Both the position numbers and the translations under genes were made by a program. Shown piece by piece: positions 49,169 to 57,511 of a stretch of 64,000 nt of DNA. The notes below the pieces were generated by a model. It was not told the DNA's origin and searched no databases. It was given only the letters and a program-made list of their open reading frames with translations. The stretch comes from Marinicella algicola (GTDB taxonomy: Bacteria > Pseudomonadota > Gammaproteobacteria > Xanthomonadales > Marinicellaceae). The stretch spans positions 3,206,501 through 3,270,500 of the forward strand of contig NZ_JAQOMR010000001.1 in NCBI RefSeq assembly GCF_028401385.1, given 5' to 3'. Position 1 is the first letter of the stretch. Every line of letters begins with the position of its first letter.

Positions 49169-49804
49169 TTACCCTTCAATATGATCTAGCCGAAGACCGG
49201 TGATCGATCCCACCGAATGCAGCCCTGCCTTCAATAATTCCTGTCCCTCGAACAAATCGCCGGCAAGCGATCCCTCCAGCCAGAGGCCATCGAGAACAGC
49301 GTTGACTTCGATTGCAAGCCGCCGGACGACAACGGGGGCAACAGAGCGTCCCGCTTCCTCATAGGCACCGGCCAGAAGACGCTCGATCAGCCCCCGGTAT
49401 TCCAGATAGCTTTCGCGGTGGATCGCCCCCATGGCCGGGTCGATCCGGGCCATGGCGATAAAGGCGGCCCAGAGCGAGAGCCGCCTTGCATCGATCATTG
49501 GCGGCATCAGGCAGGCCGAGACGAAACCTGCAAACTTTGCCTGCGCACTTTTTCCGTCCGCCATCCCCGCTTCAGCGGAGATCTCGGTCATCGCCACCAT
49601 GGTGTGGCGGTAAGCCGCGTGCAGAAGCTGCTCCTTGGTCGCGAAATAATGGCGGATCAGCCCGCCGGAGACACCGGCCCGCTCCGCCACTTCCCTCACC
49701 GTCGCGTTCTGGATGCCGCCCTCGGCGATGCAATCGAGCATCGCGTCGATCAGGTCGGCACGCCGTTCAGCATCAGACGCGCGGCGGAAGGGCTTGCGGC
49801 TCAT
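49169..49804 (-). CDS. TetR-family (BetI-like) transcriptional regulator
   Basis: A 211-residue regulator with helix-turn-helix 'RRADLIDAMLDCIAEGGIQNATVREVAERAGVSGGLIRHYFATKEQLL', of the BetI-like form (GGLIRHYF). The C-terminal domain 'WAAFIAMARIDPAMGAIHRESYLEYRGLIERLL' is typical of that group. It is encoded between the DDAH-like gene and aruH in one operon, so it is the likely local repressor; the inverted repeat at 50716-50744 is the obvious candidate site. Confidence 0.88.
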   Translation of the reverse strand: MSRKPFRRASDAERRADLIDAMLDCIAEGGIQNATVREVAERAGVSGGLIRHYFATKEQLLHAAYRHTMVAMTEISAEAGMADGKSAQAKFAGFVSACLMPPMIDARRLSLWAAFIAMARIDPAMGAIHRESYLEYRGLIERLLAGAYEEAGRSVAPVVVRRLAIEVNAVLDGLWLEGSLAGDLFEGQELLKAGLHSVGSITGLRLDHIEG

Positions 49805-49805
49805 C

Positions 49806-50675
49806 TCAACCTCGAAGGATGGGCCGTGTCAGGCAGGTCGGGCCGCCTTCGCAGGCAATGCACAACGCATCCGCCTCGAAGGTATGGACGGTGCACCCGG
49901 CCTTCTCCATCGCGGCTTTGGTCTTGTCGAAACCGGCAACTGCGATCACGTCGAGCGGCTTTGTCGGCAGAACGTTGAGGTTGAGCCCGTTCGAGGCCAT
50001 GAACTCGTCTTCCGGCGCTTCCACCAGCGTATAGCCCTTTTCTTTCAGCAGCTGATAGAACGGCGCGGGCAGCAATGGCGCGTAGACCAGCGCAAGCCTG
50101 TCGGCCAGCGGCGAAATCACGCTCATCAGATGAAGGCAGGCCTCTTCTCCCTGCCAAAGCGGCAGATCGAAGCTCAGGACAGAGATGCCATGCGGCGCCA
50201 ACAGCCTGCGCACCTGGTCAATGCCCTCGGCATTGGAGCGCACGCCGCGGCCAATGCAAAGCGTCCGCTCATCGACCCACACGCAATCGCCGCCTTCCAC
50301 CGTTCCCGCGCCGGTCAGGCCTCCGAGAATGGCAACACCGGCATCCCGGTAGATCGCCTCATGCCCGTCGACTTCGCCCTTGCGCAGCGGCTTGCCCATA
50401 TTGAGCAGGATGGCGCCGCTGTCGGCAACGAGCGATGGGTCATGGGTGAACATTGCATCGGCAAGCCCGTCGCCCTTGTCCTCATACCAGAGGATTTCCG
50501 CGCCGGATGCGGCGACCAGACCGGCGAAATCCTCATATTGGCGGATCGCGCGTGCGGCATCAAAGGTCTTGCCGTAATGCCAGACGGCCGGATCGGCCTT
50601 CAACAGGCTTTCGCCAGGTCGGCGCATGATCACCCGTTTTATGGGCTGCGCCATGGTTTGCGCTCCGAAACTCAT
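49806..50675 (-). CDS. DDAH/arginine deiminase-superfamily hydrolase
   Basis: A 289-residue member of the guanidino-group-modifying family, closest to dimethylarginine dimethylaminohydrolases. 'GAGTVEGGDCVWVDERTLCIGRGVRSNAEG' includes the acidic active-site residue, 'ACLHLMSVISPLADRLALVY' the catalytic His, and 'EGGPTCLTRPIL' the C-terminal nucleophilic Cys. DDAH makes citrulline from methylarginines; related enzymes act on arginine. GTG 50690 is possible, but ATG 50675 has a better ribosome site. First gene of the aru operon. Confidence 0.82.
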   Translation of the reverse strand: MSFGAQTMAQPIKRVIMRRPGESLLKADPAVWHYGKTFDAARAIRQYEDFAGLVAASGAEILWYEDKGDGLADAMFTHDPSLVADSGAILLNMGKPLRKGEVDGHEAIYRDAGVAILGGLTGAGTVEGGDCVWVDERTLCIGRGVRSNAEGIDQVRRLLAPHGISVLSFDLPLWQGEEACLHLMSVISPLADRLALVYAPLLPAPFYQLLKEKGYTLVEAPEDEFMASNGLNLNVLPTKPLDVIAVAGFDKTKAAMEKAGCTVHTFEADALCIACEGGPTCLTRPILRG

Positions 50676-50715
50676 TCCACTTATCTCCACGCTGATGCAC
50701 TATCTTCGCTAGTTA

Positions 50716-50744
50716 TACACTTGCATAATAAGCTCGCAAGTGTA
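50716..50744. promoter_or_regulatory. Perfect 9-bp inverted repeat in the divergent arginine-locus promoter
   Basis: TACACTTGC-N11-GCAAGTGTA lies between the DDAH-like gene (start 41 bases away) and the ABC transporter (start 95 bases away). The spacer ATAATAAGCTC contains -10-like sequence, so binding there would block transcription. The TetR protein of the operon is the likely ligand-responsive repressor. Confidence 0.65.
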
Positions 50745-50838
50745 GTAATGTTGCCAAGGAACGATTTTTGATCGCCGGCATGATCGCACCACAAGAAGTG
50801 CCTGGCCGCCGGCACACCGAAACTTGCAAAGCGTTTTA

Positions 50839-51636
50839 ATGAAGGCTGAAAATAATCTGAAGGACGGCGACATCGCAGAAGCGGTCACCGTTGAAGATCT
50901 CCATAAATCCTTTGGAGATATCGAAGTGCTGAAAGGCGTATCGCTCAAGGCCCGACAGGGCGAGGTCATCGCCATTATCGGCGGCTCGGGCTCGGGCAAA
51001 TCCACGCTTTTGCGTTGTATCAATATGCTGGAATGGCCCACACGTGGCCGCATCAGCGTACATGGCGAGGAGATCGCCATGAAATCCGACGGCCACGGCG
51101 GGCTGATGCCGTCCAACCGCAAGCAGATCCAGCGCATCCGCACCCGCCTTGCCATGGTGTTCCAGAGCTTCAATCTTTGGCAGCACATGACACTGATGCA
51201 AAATGTCATCGAAGTGCCGGTGCATGTACTCGGCCGCAAACGCGACGAGGCGATCGCCGAGGCAGAAACGCTGTTGCGCCGTGTTGGGCTTTATGAAAAA
51301 CGCGACGCTTATCCCGCTTTCCTGTCCGGTGGCCAACAACAGCGCGCCGCGATTGCGCGTGCCTTGGCAATCCAGCCTGAAGCCATGCTGTTTGACGAAC
51401 CGACATCCGCGCTCGATCCCGAGCTTGTTGGCGAAGTGCTAACCGTCATTCGCGATCTTGCTGAAGAAGGCCGCACCATGCTGCTCGTCACCCACGAAAT
51501 GGGCTTTGCCCGCGAGGTCGCCAGCGAAATCGTCTTCCTGCATGACGGCCGTGTGGAGGAACAGGGCGCGCCCGAAACTGTCTTCGACAATCCGGAATCC
51601 GAACGGCTTAGAAAATTCATCAGCTCCGTGCAATAG
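50839..51636 (+). CDS. Polar amino acid (arginine-type) ABC transporter ATP-binding protein
   Basis: A 265-residue ATPase of the HisP/GlnQ/AotP family. Walker A 'GGSGSGKST', Q-loop 'MVFQSFNLWQHMTLMQNV', signature 'LSGGQQQRAAIARAL', Walker B 'AMLFDEPTSALDPELV' and 'LVTHEMGFAREVA' are intact. The 'SGKSTLLRCINMLEWPTRG' form is typical of basic amino acid and opine importers. ATG 50839 is chosen; TTG 50824 is alternative. First gene of the plus-strand unit ATPase-SBP-permease-permease. Arginine as substrate is inferred from the facing aru/DDAH genes. Confidence 0.9.
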   Translation: MKAENNLKDGDIAEAVTVEDLHKSFGDIEVLKGVSLKARQGEVIAIIGGSGSGKSTLLRCINMLEWPTRGRISVHGEEIAMKSDGHGGLMPSNRKQIQRIRTRLAMVFQSFNLWQHMTLMQNVIEVPVHVLGRKRDEAIAEAETLLRRVGLYEKRDAYPAFLSGGQQQRAAIARALAIQPEAMLFDEPTSALDPELVGEVLTVIRDLAEEGRTMLLVTHEMGFAREVASEIVFLHDGRVEEQGAPETVFDNPESERLRKFISSVQ

Positions 51637-51704
51637 CCGGAACGGGCAAGCACCTTGACGGCGCACCCGTGACGGTAGAACCCAAAACAGAGGGAACCGA
51701 AAAC

Positions 51705-52481
51705 ATGAGAAAACTGACATCCGCACTGATCGGCGCTGCCGCCTGCGCCACATTGATGGCCGGCGTTGCGTCCGCCGAAACCGTCAAGGTCGGCGTTGCC
51801 GCCGAGCCCTATCCGCCGTTCACCGTGCCGGACGCCGCCGGCAACTGGACCGGCTGGGAAGTCGACCTGATGGGTGCCCTGTGCAACAAGGCAGAGCTTG
51901 ACTGCGTCATCACGCCGATTGCCTGGGACGGCATCATTCCCGCCCTGACCGCCGGCAAGATCGACGCCATCATGGCCTCGATGTCGATCACGCCCGAGCG
52001 CGAAGAACAGATCGCCTTTTCCGACAAATATTACAGCACCCCCGGCGCGATCGTTACCGAGGCCGGTTCCGACATCACGCCGACCAATGAAAGCCTTTCA
52101 GACAAGGTGCTCGGCGTTCAGGTCTCGACAACGAACCAGGCCTATGCCGAAAAGCATTTTGCTGATGCCAAGATCAAGACCTATCAGACCCAGGACGAGG
52201 TCAACCAGGACCTCTATGCCGGCCGCATCGATGCCGAGATCGCTGACCTCGTGACGCTTCAGCCGTTCCTCGAAAGCGACAATGGCAAGGCCTGCTGCGA
52301 GATGGTCGGCACCGTCGCTCAGGACGTCGAAATCTACGGCCCCGGTATCGGCGTTGGCCTGCGCAAGGACGATACCGCGTTGCTGGAGAAGTTCAACGCA
52401 GCGATCGCAGCGGTGCGCGAAGACGGCACCTATGCGGAAATCTCGAAGAAGTATTTCGACTTCGACATCTACGGCGACTGA
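51705..52481 (+). CDS. Polar amino acid (arginine-type) ABC transporter substrate-binding protein
   Basis: A 258-residue periplasmic receptor (SBP_bac_3). The signal peptide MRKLTSALIGAAACATLMAG ends in VASA before ETVKVG. 'GVAAEPYPPFTVPDAAGNWTGWEVDLMGALC', 'WDGIIPALTAGKIDAIMASMSITPEREEQIAFSDKYY' are characteristic of Lys/Arg/Orn- and opine-binding proteins. Two Cys pairs may form disulfides. Hairpins behind the gene (52491-52564) may boost its expression over that of the permeases. Confidence 0.9.
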   Translation: MRKLTSALIGAAACATLMAGVASAETVKVGVAAEPYPPFTVPDAAGNWTGWEVDLMGALCNKAELDCVITPIAWDGIIPALTAGKIDAIMASMSITPEREEQIAFSDKYYSTPGAIVTEAGSDITPTNESLSDKVLGVQVSTTNQAYAEKHFADAKIKTYQTQDEVNQDLYAGRIDAEIADLVTLQPFLESDNGKACCEMVGTVAQDVEIYGPGIGVGLRKDDTALLEKFNAAIAAVREDGTYAEISKKYFDFDIYGD

Positions 52482-52490
52482 TCGGCGCGC

Positions 52491-52564
52491 ACGCCCTGCC
52501 CGTGAGGGCGTTTGTTGTTTGATATGAACCGCCGATCGCCACCCCGGAGCGTCCCGGGGTGGCG
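52491..52564 (+). promoter_or_regulatory. Tandem intra-operon hairpins after the binding-protein gene
   Basis: ACGCCCT-N7-AGGGCGT followed by TTTGTTGTTT (52491-52520) resembles a weak terminator. CGCCACCCCGG-N6-CCGGGGTGGCG (52537-52564) is an 11-bp perfect stem without a T-tract. Both lie in the 181-base gap before the permeases and probably cause partial termination or protect the upstream message. Confidence 0.6.
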
Positions 52565-52662
52565 TCCCCGCTGGCAATACGGCTTCCGGGTCAGTTCCGG
52601 CAGCAGGCAGCGGCCCCTCGATAAGCCACCTCGCCATTTCGGCGGGCCAAAATGGAAGACAG

Positions 52663-53373
52663 ATGAACTGGGAACTCCTTGCCTTGTCACCGCCCGGATG
52701 GGGCGGCGCACTTCTTCGTGGTCTCGTCACCTCGCTTGAGGTTGCTGCAGGCGGCTACGCGCTCGGACAGATGATCGGCATTCTCGGTTCGGCCGGCAAG
52801 CTTTATGGCGGGCCGGTGATCAAGGACCTGCTGGAAATCTACACCACCGTGGTGCGCGCCATTCCCGAACTGGTGCTGATCGTGCTGCTGTACTATGCTG
52901 GCACGGCTGCGCTCAACAATCTGATGGGCGCGCTTGGATTTTCCTCGGTCGACATCTCCGGCATGCTGGCAGGTATTCTCGTCATCGGGCTGGTGCAGGG
53001 CGCCTATTCCACCGAGGTACTGCGCGGGGCAATCCTTGCCATTCCGCCGGGCCAGATCGAGGCCGCCCGCGCCTATGGCATGCCACCGGTGATGGTGATG
53101 CGGCGGATCACGCTGCCAGCCATGCTGCCCCATGCCATTCCCGGTCTTGCCAATCTCTGGCTGGTGACCACCAAGGACACAGCCCTTCTCGCCGTTGTCG
53201 GCTTCACCGAGCTGACGCTGGCAACCCGACAGGCCGCCGGTGTAACGCATGAATATTTCATGTTTTTCTCGGCGGCAGGCGTGCTCTACCTCGCCGTAAC
53301 GCTGGTTTCAAACGTTCTGCTTCAGATCCTTGAGCGCCGCACCAGCCGCGGCATGGTCAGGAGGCGGACATGA
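52663..53373 (+). CDS. Polar amino acid ABC transporter permease (HisQ/AotQ-type)
   Basis: A 236-residue inner-membrane permease with about five helices. 'LLEIYTTVVRAIPELVLIVLLYYAG' is the conserved HisM/Q opening and 'ILAIPPGQIEAARAYGMPPVMVMRRITLPAMLPHAIPGLANLW' the EAA loop that contacts the ATPase. It overlaps the next permease gene by four bases (ATGA). Confidence 0.9.
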   Translation: MNWELLALSPPGWGGALLRGLVTSLEVAAGGYALGQMIGILGSAGKLYGGPVIKDLLEIYTTVVRAIPELVLIVLLYYAGTAALNNLMGALGFSSVDISGMLAGILVIGLVQGAYSTEVLRGAILAIPPGQIEAARAYGMPPVMVMRRITLPAMLPHAIPGLANLWLVTTKDTALLAVVGFTELTLATRQAAGVTHEYFMFFSAAGVLYLAVTLVSNVLLQILERRTSRGMVRRRT

Positions 53374-54203
53374 ACAGGCAAGACAGTCCCGACGATATCG
53401 CCGATATTGAAACACCGCCGCCGCTGCCGAGATTGTCCGCGCTGATGCGCCCCCACAGGATCGCGATCATGGCCGTGGCGCTGGCACTTGTTGTGCTGAT
53501 GGCGGTCAAGATGCGCTGGGACTGGCTGCCGGAATATGCCGGTATGCTGCTTGCCGGGTTCTGGATCACCGCCGTTCTTCTGGTCGCCTCCACCGTGCTT
53601 GGCTTCCTGCTTGCCGTGCCGCTCGGCCTCGTGCAGGTCACCGGACCGCGCATTCTCTCGTGGCCAGCGCGGATTTTCTGCACGGTCATCCGCGGCACAC
53701 CGCTTCTGTTGCAGCTGTGGCTGCTTTATTTCGGCCTCGGCTCGCTGTTTCCCGGCATTCCGGAAATCCGCCAATCCTTTCTATGGCCCTATCTGCGCGA
53801 GGCCTGGCCCTACGGGCTTCTGGCGCTGACGCTCTCCTATGCGGGGTATGAGGGCGAGGTGATGCGCGGTGCCTTTGCCGGGGTTCCCAATGGCGAACTC
53901 GAAGCCGCCCGCGCCTATGGGATGAGCCGCTGGAAGGTGCTCACCCGGATCTGGCTGCCGCGCGCCATCCACCGGGCGCTGCCAACGCTTGCAGGCGAAA
54001 CCGTAGTGCAGCTCAAATCCACACCGCTGGTCGCGACCATCACCGTCATTGATCTGTACGCGGTCGTCGGTGACATCCGCCAGTCGACTTACCTCACCTA
54101 CGAGCCGCTGCTGTTCCTCGCCTTTCTGTATCTTTGCCTGACCGGCATTCTGGTGACGATCTTCCGCCACTACGAAAACAAGATCCCGACGCGCGGGATG
54201 TAG
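53370..54203 (+). CDS. Polar amino acid ABC transporter permease (HisM/AotM-type)
   Basis: A 277-residue permease. After a polar N terminus of about 35 residues come the helices. 'ARIFCTVIRGTPLLLQLWLLYFGLGSLFPGIPEI' and the EAA loop 'GVPNGELEAARAYGMSRWKVLTRIWLPRAIHRALPTLAGE' are typical of the HisM partner. The long soluble N terminus is slightly unusual for the family. Last gene of the transporter unit; it converges on a hydrolase gene 30 bases away. Confidence 0.9.
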   Translation: MNRQDSPDDIADIETPPPLPRLSALMRPHRIAIMAVALALVVLMAVKMRWDWLPEYAGMLLAGFWITAVLLVASTVLGFLLAVPLGLVQVTGPRILSWPARIFCTVIRGTPLLLQLWLLYFGLGSLFPGIPEIRQSFLWPYLREAWPYGLLALTLSYAGYEGEVMRGAFAGVPNGELEAARAYGMSRWKVLTRIWLPRAIHRALPTLAGETVVQLKSTPLVATITVIDLYAVVGDIRQSTYLTYEPLLFLAFLYLCLTGILVTIFRHYENKIPTRGM

Positions 54204-54233
54204 GCCGGACCGCAAGACGCGGTCCGTAGCCAC

Positions 54234-55256
54234 TCACAGTCCGGAAAACCGGGTTATGGCGTCAACGACCCTTGCATGAACACTCGCGCGGTCGGCGCCC
54301 TCAGGGTCATCACAAACCGGATCGTCCTGCTCTTCTGCCAGAAGGGCAGCACCGTCTGGCGTGCATTCGGCCAGAAAGGTGAAGTGATGCGCAGGCGCTA
54401 TGACAACGCGCTCTGCGTCCGGCAGACGCGCGACCAAATTGCTTCCTGTTTCAGAGACATCGGCTGCCTTCATGAGGTTCTTCTCGCCGAGATTGATCAC
54501 CAGAACAGGGCTTTTCACAGCATCGATACTGTTTTCAGTTGCCGCATAGGTGAAACCGGGGTCAATGGCGATCGCTCGACTGACCCGCTCATCACGAGCA
54601 TCTGCCGAAAAGCCCTCAGGCAGATGTTCAAGGTCGAGATTGCCCTTTGACAGGAAGACGCAGTCGAGTTGGGCCGGGGACGCCCGGCAATAATCAGCGA
54701 AATCGGCACCGTCGAACTGCAGGCCAGCGAGATTGAGTGCCGTGCCGCCACCCAGCGAAAACCCGATCGCGGTCACGGCCGACTGGTCAACATGCGGACC
54801 TAAGACCGGATCCGTCAGAAGCAAATCGAGGGCGGCGGAAAGATCGCTGGCGCGCTTGTCCAGAACGGCAGAGGCACGCGGAGACGAATCGCCCGTCGTA
54901 CTGCCCGGATGATTGACCGCCAGCACCATGGCGCCGCGTTCGGCAAGCGCCGCCATCAGCCAGGCGCTGTTGTCCATATTGCCGCCGGAACCATGAGAAA
55001 ACAGAAACAGCGGAAATTTGCCATCGGCAATGCGCGCGCCCATCAGACCGGATGTACCCTTGAAGACGGCGTTACCGCCAACAATACCACGATAGCTCCT
55101 CGTCTTTGCAGGGTACCAGAGCGTTGCCTCCAGCAGAGCGGGCCGTTGGGCGCTTTCAACGGCCAAGCGCTCGTAGCCCGGCAACTGGGGCTCGTCAGCA
55201 AGGGCGGGAATAGCGAATGTCAGGACAGACAGAAAAGAGAGGAGAAGACGTTTCAT
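54234..55256 (-). CDS. Secreted alpha/beta hydrolase (dienelactone hydrolase-like)
   Basis: A 340-residue protein with a Sec signal peptide MKRLLLSFLSVLTFAIPA ending in LA. The fold has 'FPLFLFSHGSGGNMDNSAWLMAALAERGAMVLAVNHPG' (oxyanion region) and the nucleophile elbow 'AIGFSLGGGTALNLA'. 'VIAPAHHFTFLAEC' carries the likely catalytic His. Resembles COG4188 predicted dienelactone hydrolases and PAF-acetylhydrolase-like esterases; substrate unknown. Diverges from a membrane-bound AraC regulator 119 bases away, so the pair may be one regulated unit. Confidence 0.85.
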   Translation of the reverse strand: MKRLLLSFLSVLTFAIPALADEPQLPGYERLAVESAQRPALLEATLWYPAKTRSYRGIVGGNAVFKGTSGLMGARIADGKFPLFLFSHGSGGNMDNSAWLMAALAERGAMVLAVNHPGSTTGDSSPRASAVLDKRASDLSAALDLLLTDPVLGPHVDQSAVTAIGFSLGGGTALNLAGLQFDGADFADYCRASPAQLDCVFLSKGNLDLEHLPEGFSADARDERVSRAIAIDPGFTYAATENSIDAVKSPVLVINLGEKNLMKAADVSETGSNLVARLPDAERVVIAPAHHFTFLAECTPDGAALLAEEQDDPVCDDPEGADRASVHARVVDAITRFSGL

Positions 55257-55375
55257 CGGAAATACCTTTCGATGTGTTTGAGACGGCTTCTTGTTTCGTT
55301 TTCCGGCGTAAACAGCGTCCTGTTTCCGGTTTGAGGTCGCCGGAAACCGGTTTTTGCACTATTCGGAAGCAACAG

Positions 55376-56384
55376 ATGAGGAACGATGTGATGCTGGTTC
55401 TACCGGTCCCGATGGTCACCGCACTGGTGCTGGGCTTTATGGTTTTGCGTATGCTTGCTGGCGAAAGGCGGCCGCTCGCGATCGCCGTATTTCTTTCCGC
55501 ATGCGCGCTTCAGGGGCTGATCGTCGCGCTGGTGCAATATTACGGCATTGCCCTTCTTCAGCCGGTGCAGCCGGTGACAGCCAGCCTCGTACCCGTCTGC
55601 GCGTGGCTCGCATTCCGTTCTTCCTTCATCGAGCCGATACGATCGGGGCGGGATTTCATCCACCTGAGCGCCCCCGCCTTCACCCTGTTTTGCGTATTGT
55701 TCGCGCCGGTGACGGTGGATGCAGTCATTCCGCTGGTGTTTCTCGCCTATGGCGCACGGATCCTGCTGGCATTGAAGGCTGGCGGGGACGCCCTGCCGCT
55801 TGCCCGGCTGGAAGCAGGCCGCCAGCCGCAATGGCTGTGGGCCGGCATTGCCGCAAGTCTCATGCTTTCGGCCATCAGCGATACTCTGATCGCCACTGTC
55901 ATTCTTGCAGGTGCGCCTGCGCTAAAGCCACTGATCGTCAGCATCTTCACCGCGGCGGCACTTCTGGCTGCCGGCCTTCTCAGCCTTTCGCCAAATGCCT
56001 TCGGGGAAGGCGATCAAAGGAAACGCCGCGCGCCGAACCGCCCGAAGCCACAGAGGCGGATACCGAAATCATGGCACGTCTTGATGCACTGCTCGCGTCA
56101 GAGACACTCTATCTCGACCCGGCGCTGACGCTCTCTCGGCTTGCGCGCAGGCTCAAGCTGCCAGCCAAGACCCTCTCGGCAGCCGTCAATCGCGCTACCA
56201 ACGATAATGTCTCACGCCATATCAACCGCTATCGCATCATGCATGCCTGCAATCGCCTGAAAGACGGTGACAACGTGACAGCGGCCATGCTGGAAAGCGG
56301 CTTCAACACCAAGTCAATTTCAATCGTGAATTTTCCCGCGTGACCGGCAAAAGCCCGACAGCCTGGTTGAAAGAAGAAGCCTAG
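55376..56384 (+). CDS. AraC-family regulator with a multi-helix membrane N terminus (two frameshifts at ~56018 and ~56316)
   Basis: About 336 residues after repair. The first ~210 residues contain about seven hydrophobic helices ('VLPVPMVTALVLGFMVLRML', 'VIPLVFLAYGARILLAL', 'LIVSIFTAAALLAAGLLSL'). They are followed by an AraC DNA-binding domain: 'LTLSRLARRLKLPAKTLSAAVNRATNDNVSRHINRYRIMHACNRL' and 'MLESGFNTKSNFNREFSRVTGKSPTAW' once one A is added near 56316. A second missing base is near 56018. ATG 55376 or 55391 are possible starts. Likely senses a membrane or periplasmic signal; faces the hydrolase gene. Confidence 0.82.
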
Positions 56385-56395
56385 AGCGTTCAGCT

Positions 56396-56908
56396 TCACC
56401 CTGCGAACAGATCGGCCTGTGGCGGTTCCTCCAGCGCATTCTCGAGCTTGAGCAGATATTTCTTGGTCGGCAGACCGCCACCGAAGCCCGTCAGCGCGCC
56501 GTTTGCGCCGATGACACGGTGGCAGGGCAGCAGGATCGGCAGAGGGTTGTTGCCGTTGGCGGTGCCCACCGCCCGGCTTGCGTTCGGATCGCCGAGCGCC
56601 TTGGCGATCGTGCCGTAGGTGGTCGTTTCGCCATAGGGGATGGTCGCCAGATAGTCCCAGACCCGTTTCTGAAAACCGCCGTTCGAAAGATGATAGGCAA
56701 GATCGAACTGTTTCAGCTCGCCGGCAAAATAGGCATCGAGTTGCCGTCGCGCCTCGGTAAACGGAGCATCATAGCAACGCCAGTCCGGCCGTGGGCCGAA
56801 CGCCTTGTGGCCGGTCGGAAACGAGATGAAATGCAGCCGGTTGCCATCGCCCGCAACCAGCAACGCGCCCACCGGGCTTTCAATGTAGGTATAGAATAAC
56901 CCGCTCAC
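56396..56908 (-). CDS. ogt: Methylated-DNA--protein-cysteine methyltransferase
   Basis: A suicide repair protein that moves the methyl group from O6-methylguanine to its own Cys; 170 residues. The active-site signature 'LPILLPCHRVIGANGALTGFGGGLPTKKYLLKLE' and the wing 'YGTIAKALGDPNASRAVGTANGNNP' are intact. It overlaps the upstream AdaA-like gene by four bases (ATGA), so the two are co-translated; such splits replace the single Ada protein of enterics. Confidence 0.94.
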   Translation of the reverse strand: MSGLFYTYIESPVGALLVAGDGNRLHFISFPTGHKAFGPRPDWRCYDAPFTEARRQLDAYFAGELKQFDLAYHLSNGGFQKRVWDYLATIPYGETTTYGTIAKALGDPNASRAVGTANGNNPLPILLPCHRVIGANGALTGFGGGLPTKKYLLKLENALEEPPQADLFAG

Positions 56909-57465
56909 AGCGTTGGTCTCCGGATCGCGGAGGGCGGCCTTCCGTAAAGCCTGGAAAACGCAGCATTGAAGCGCCTCGTGCTGCCGAACCCTGATAGCTG
57001 CGCCACTGCGCCAATCGGAAGCGCCGTCTCGTCCAGCAGGCGCTTTGCCCGGCCGATCCGCATCGTCTGCGCCGTTTGCAGCGGCGAGGCACCGACATGG
57101 ACGGCAAACAGCCGCGACAGCTGTCGCGGACCGAGGCCGAGCCTTGCCGCAAGATCGTCCACCGATCCATGATCCAGCGCGCCTTCACCGATGAGTTTCA
57201 GCGCCCGCTCGACCGTGGTGCGCGTGCCGTTCCAGGCCGGCGAAAACGGCGCGCTCTCCGGCCGGCAGCGCAGGCATGGCCGGTATCCGGCCCGCTCGCA
57301 GGCCGCCGCCGTCTGGTAGTAGCTGACATTCTTGGTCAGCGGCTGTTTCACCGGGCAGACCGGCCGGCAATAGATCATCGTCGTGCGAACGGCGGTAAAG
57401 AACCTGCCGTCGAACGCCGGATCGCGCGACTGCCGCGCCGCTTCACATGTGTCGAAATCAAACAT
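56905..57465 (-). CDS. AdaA-like methyl-phosphotriester repair/activator protein
   Basis: A 186-residue protein. The N-terminal Ada zinc domain has its four Cys at residues 33, 37, 64 and 67 ('YCRPVCPVK', 'RPCLRCRPE'); one accepts methyl groups from DNA phosphotriesters. The AraC domain follows at ~85-186 ('LAARLGLGPRQLSRLFAVHVGASPLQTAQTMRIGRAKRLLDET'). When methylated, such proteins activate the adaptive response. Co-encoded with ogt, with which it probably forms an autoregulated pair. No AlkA domain is present. Confidence 0.9.
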   Translation of the reverse strand: MFDFDTCEAARQSRDPAFDGRFFTAVRTTMIYCRPVCPVKQPLTKNVSYYQTAAACERAGYRPCLRCRPESAPFSPAWNGTRTTVERALKLIGEGALDHGSVDDLAARLGLGPRQLSRLFAVHVGASPLQTAQTMRIGRAKRLLDETALPIGAVAQLSGFGSTRRFNAAFSRLYGRPPSAIRRPTL

Positions 57466-57511
57466 GGTCGAAGTCTAGCAGCAGCGGTTTTACGAGGCGA
57501 GCGCGATATGA

